A DNA stretch of 64,000 nucleotides from assembly GCF_018024495.1 (NCBI RefSeq), contig NZ_CP071696.1:1860001-1924000 (forward strand). Reading direction: 5' to 3'. Source of the stretch: Agromyces archimandritae (lineage in GTDB: Bacteria > Actinomycetota > Actinomycetes > Actinomycetales > Microbacteriaceae). The notes under the pieces were generated by a model. It searched no databases. It was not told where the DNA came from and worked only from the letters and a program-made list of their open reading frames with translations. Position numbers and translations under genes: made by a program. How positions within the stretch are numbered: position 1 is the stretch's first letter; each line of letters opens with the position of its first letter. This document shows, piece after piece, positions 62,448-64,000 of the stretch.

Positions 62448-62461
62448 TTAGGCTACCCTAA
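62448..62461. promoter_or_regulatory. DtxR/IdeR iron box
   Basis: TTAGGCTACCCTAA: perfect 5-bp arms (TTAGG/CCTAA) as in the DtxR/IdeR/DmdR consensus TTAGGTTAGSCTAACCTAA. It lies 30 bp upstream of the siderophore-interacting protein start. Confidence 0.8.
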
Positions 62462-62498
62462 GTTCGCGCCGGGCCTCCCGGGAGTGTCGATCTCCCCG

Positions 62499-62830
62499 CC
62501 GGAGCGCGGATCTCCCGCAGCGCCCTCCTATAGGAGTGCGGATCTCCTGCAGCGCCCTCCTATAGGAGTGCGGATCTCCTGCAGCGCCCGCCCGTAGGAG
62601 TGCGGATCTCCTGCAGCGTCCTCCCGTAGGAGTGCGGATCTCCCGCAGCGTCCTCCCATAGGAGTGCGGATCTCCCGCAGCGCCCTCCCGTAGGAGTGCC
62701 GAATTCCCGCCGGAGTGCCGAATTCCCGCCGGAGTGCCGCTCTCCCGCAGGAACCCCCTCAGGAGTGCCGGTTTCCTGCCGAAGTGCCGACTTCCCGGCA
62801 CTCCCACGGGAGATCGGCACTTCTGCGAGT
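62499..62830. repeat. 32-bp tandem array grading into GTGCCGAC-type hairpins
   Basis: From 62499 to ~62692 six to seven head-to-tail units of 32 bp, AGGAGTGCGGATCTCC then YGCAGCGYCCTCCYRT, with few variants. From ~62693 to 62826 the unit changes to AGTGCCGAATTCCCGCCGG, GTGCCGGTTTCCTGCC and a terminal hairpin GAAGTGCCGACTTCCCGG with GGAGATCGGCACTTC, the same motif as in the 29.8-30.1 kb duplication. No spacers, no cas genes, no gene in the gap 62462-62956. Confidence 0.88.
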
Positions 62831-62944
62831 CCGCGGCGAGCGTGCCGCAGTTCGGGGGCGCCCCGCGGCGAGCGGGCTGCGGCTCGCGGCCTGCGCGGCG
62901 GGCGGGCTGCAGCTCGGGGGCGCTCCGGCATCCACACCCGTCGA

Positions 62945-62950
62945 TACGAT
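62945..62950 (+). promoter_or_regulatory. -10 box of the LssY_C gene
   Basis: TACGAT ends 6 nt before the ATG at 62957. Confidence 0.4.
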
Positions 62951-62956
62951 CGAGAC

Positions 62957-64000
62957 ATGGGGGAGACCGGGCCGCGGCCCGCGCGCGGCCGCACACGGCG
63001 GGCGCCCGGCGTGCGGCGCTGGCCCGTGCGCACGGCGCTCGACGGCTTCTTCTTCGGCTATGCGGGGCTCGCGGCGATCTGGCTCGCGGTGCTGCTGCTC
63101 GGCGAGACGTTCCACTGGGGCTGGGTCGGCATCCTCCTCTTCGTCGCGTTCTGGATCGTGCTCGCCTATCTCGTGCTGCCGCGGCTGCACCGCATCCTCA
63201 CGACGATCTACGTGCCCGACTACTTCATGGGCCGCGCCCGCACGAGCGACGGGTTGCTCGGCGACCCGGTGAACCTCGCCCTGCAGGGCGGCGAGGCCGA
63301 ACTGCATCGGGCGATGCGCGAGGCGGGGTGGACCCGCGCCGACGACGTCACCCCGGCATCCACCTGGCGCATCGTGGTCTCGACCCTGAGCCGCCGCAGC
63401 TACGACGAAGCGCCGGTCAGCCCCCTGTTCCTCTTCGGCCGCCGGCAGGATTTCGCCTACCAGCAGGAGGTCGCCGGCAACCCCGCCAGGCGCCACCACG
63501 TGCGGTTCTGGCGCACGCCCGACGGCTGGCTGCTGCCCGGCGGGCACCGCGTCGGCTGGCTCGCCGCCGGCACCTTCGACCGGCGGGTCGGGCTGTCGCT
63601 GTTCACCCTGCAGATCACGCACAAGATCGACGCCGACATCGACATCGAACGCGACCACATCGTCGAGACCCTGCGCGGGGTACCCGGGGTCGAGGTCGGG
63701 GTGCTGCGCGATTTCTCGACCGGATACCACTCCCGCAACGGCGGCGGCGACTCGATCCGCACGGACGGAGACCTGCCCGTGATCGACCTGCGCGGTCTCG
63801 GCGAGCCCGATGGAGGTCGCTTCTCCCGTTGGAGGTCGCGGATTCCATACCTCCAACGGGAGACGCGACTTCCATCGAGCGGGAGCAGGCGCGGGACCGG
63901 GAGCGGGGCAGGAGGGCGGCGACAGGCCAAAGCGGCGGCGGATGCCCGCAAGCGCACCGCCTTCGAACCGCCCACCGCACTCGTCGACGAGCAGGCGCCG
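62957..64000 (+). CDS. LssY C-terminal domain membrane protein (runs off window)
   Basis: At least 348 residues, open at the right edge. Two N-terminal helices (ALDGFFFGYAGLAAIWLAVL and WVGILLFVAFWIVLAYLVLP) follow a basic tail. Then an LssY_C-like domain: GDPVNLALQGGEAELHRAMR, GWTRADDVTPASTW, FLFGRRQDFAYQQEV, RHHVRFWRTP, GTFDRRVGLSLFTLQITHKI and DIERDHIVETLRGV. The domain is of unknown function in lipid-phosphatase-related proteins. At 63809-63876 a hairpin element is read in frame (EPDGGRFSRWRSRIPYLQRE), followed by Gly/Arg-rich sequence. Confidence 0.82.
   Translation, partial: MGETGPRPARGRTRRAPGVRRWPVRTALDGFFFGYAGLAAIWLAVLLLGETFHWGWVGILLFVAFWIVLAYLVLPRLHRILTTIYVPDYFMGRARTSDGLLGDPVNLALQGGEAELHRAMREAGWTRADDVTPASTWRIVVSTLSRRSYDEAPVSPLFLFGRRQDFAYQQEVAGNPARRHHVRFWRTPDGWLLPGGHRVGWLAAGTFDRRVGLSLFTLQITHKIDADIDIERDHIVETLRGVPGVEVGVLRDFSTGYHSRNGGGDSIRTDGDLPVIDLRGLGEPDGGRFSRWRSRIPYLQRETRLPSSGSRRGTGSGAGGRRQAKAAADARKRTAFEPPTALVDEQAP
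63809..63876. repeat. 68-bp hairpin element inside the LssY_C gene
   Basis: GATGGAGGTCGCTTCTCCCG and TTGGAGGT (63809-63836) pair almost perfectly with ACCTCCAACGGGAGACGC and GACTTCCATC (63849-63876) around a 12-base loop. The arms are read without a frame break in the coding strand. Confidence 0.88.

Noticed and set aside
62499..62700. Possible CRISPR array (regular 32-bp repeats)
   Set aside because: Units are directly contiguous with no unique spacers, and no cas genes occur in the window; it is a tandem repeat.

Overview
The window is very GC-rich and reads as the chromosome of an actinobacterium, most likely a member of the Microbacteriaceae. The evidence is the HspR/HAIR-type dnaK operon, a mycobacterial-type NucS endonuclease, the clpS-DUF2017 pair, the complete coproporphyrin-dependent haem pathway, an LPXTG surface protein, many GTG starts, and apparently widespread leaderless promoters (a TANNNT -10 box 6-8 nt before the start codon). 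The heptamer GGATGCC/GGCATCC is conspicuously common in genes and gaps. Genus assignment is inference; no rRNA or tRNA gene was recognised.

Layout. 1-1.4 kb: end of a secreted protein gene and a Phd-VapC toxin-antitoxin pair. 1.5-6.1 kb: dnaK-grpE-dnaJ-hspR with two HAIR operators and a SigH/SigR-like promoter. 6.1-12 kb: a peptide ABC transporter (dppB-dppC-fused dppDF-substrate-binding protein). 12.2-19.5 kb: a secreted-domain remnant, a repeat-invaded RsmC/RlmG-like methyltransferase, clpS-DUF2017, small membrane proteins, a DUF4143 ATPase and hicAB. 19.7-24.8 kb: a type III polyketide operon (MFS exporter, PKS, methyltransferase, FAD oxidoreductase) in which three of four genes carry a one-base frameshift and the fourth carries two palindromic repeat insertions. 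24.9-31.5 kb: lipoprotein, HAD phosphatase, nucS, MFS, SDR and a LacI regulator with a minisatellite, separated by repeat-rich gaps. 31.7-42.3 kb: MATE exporter, M13 peptidase, beta-lactamase-like protein, Nramp-like carrier, alcohol dehydrogenase, Na+/Ca2+ exchanger, a two-gene membrane protein/regulator operon with three operator-like sites, Nudix and LPXTG protein. 42.4-58.7 kb: glyS and the haem genes hemA, hemE, cgoX (two paralogues), chdC, cpfC, hemC, hemD, hemB, hemL, interrupted by a three-gene cell-envelope operon. 58.8-64 kb: small proteins, an ABC-2 exporter, a siderophore-interacting protein under a DtxR-type iron box, a repeat array and the start of an LssY_C protein.

How the genes work together. 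HspR is expected to feed back on its own operon through the HAIR sites. The haem block encodes every enzyme from glutamyl-tRNA to haem b by the coproporphyrin route.

The most unusual aspect is the density of short repeats: at least eight palindromic or tandem families occupy gaps and in several places lie inside reading frames without breaking them (two methyltransferases, a LacI regulator, an LssY_C protein). An approximately 80-bp nested palindrome with six copies, three of them coding, is the best candidate for something undescribed.
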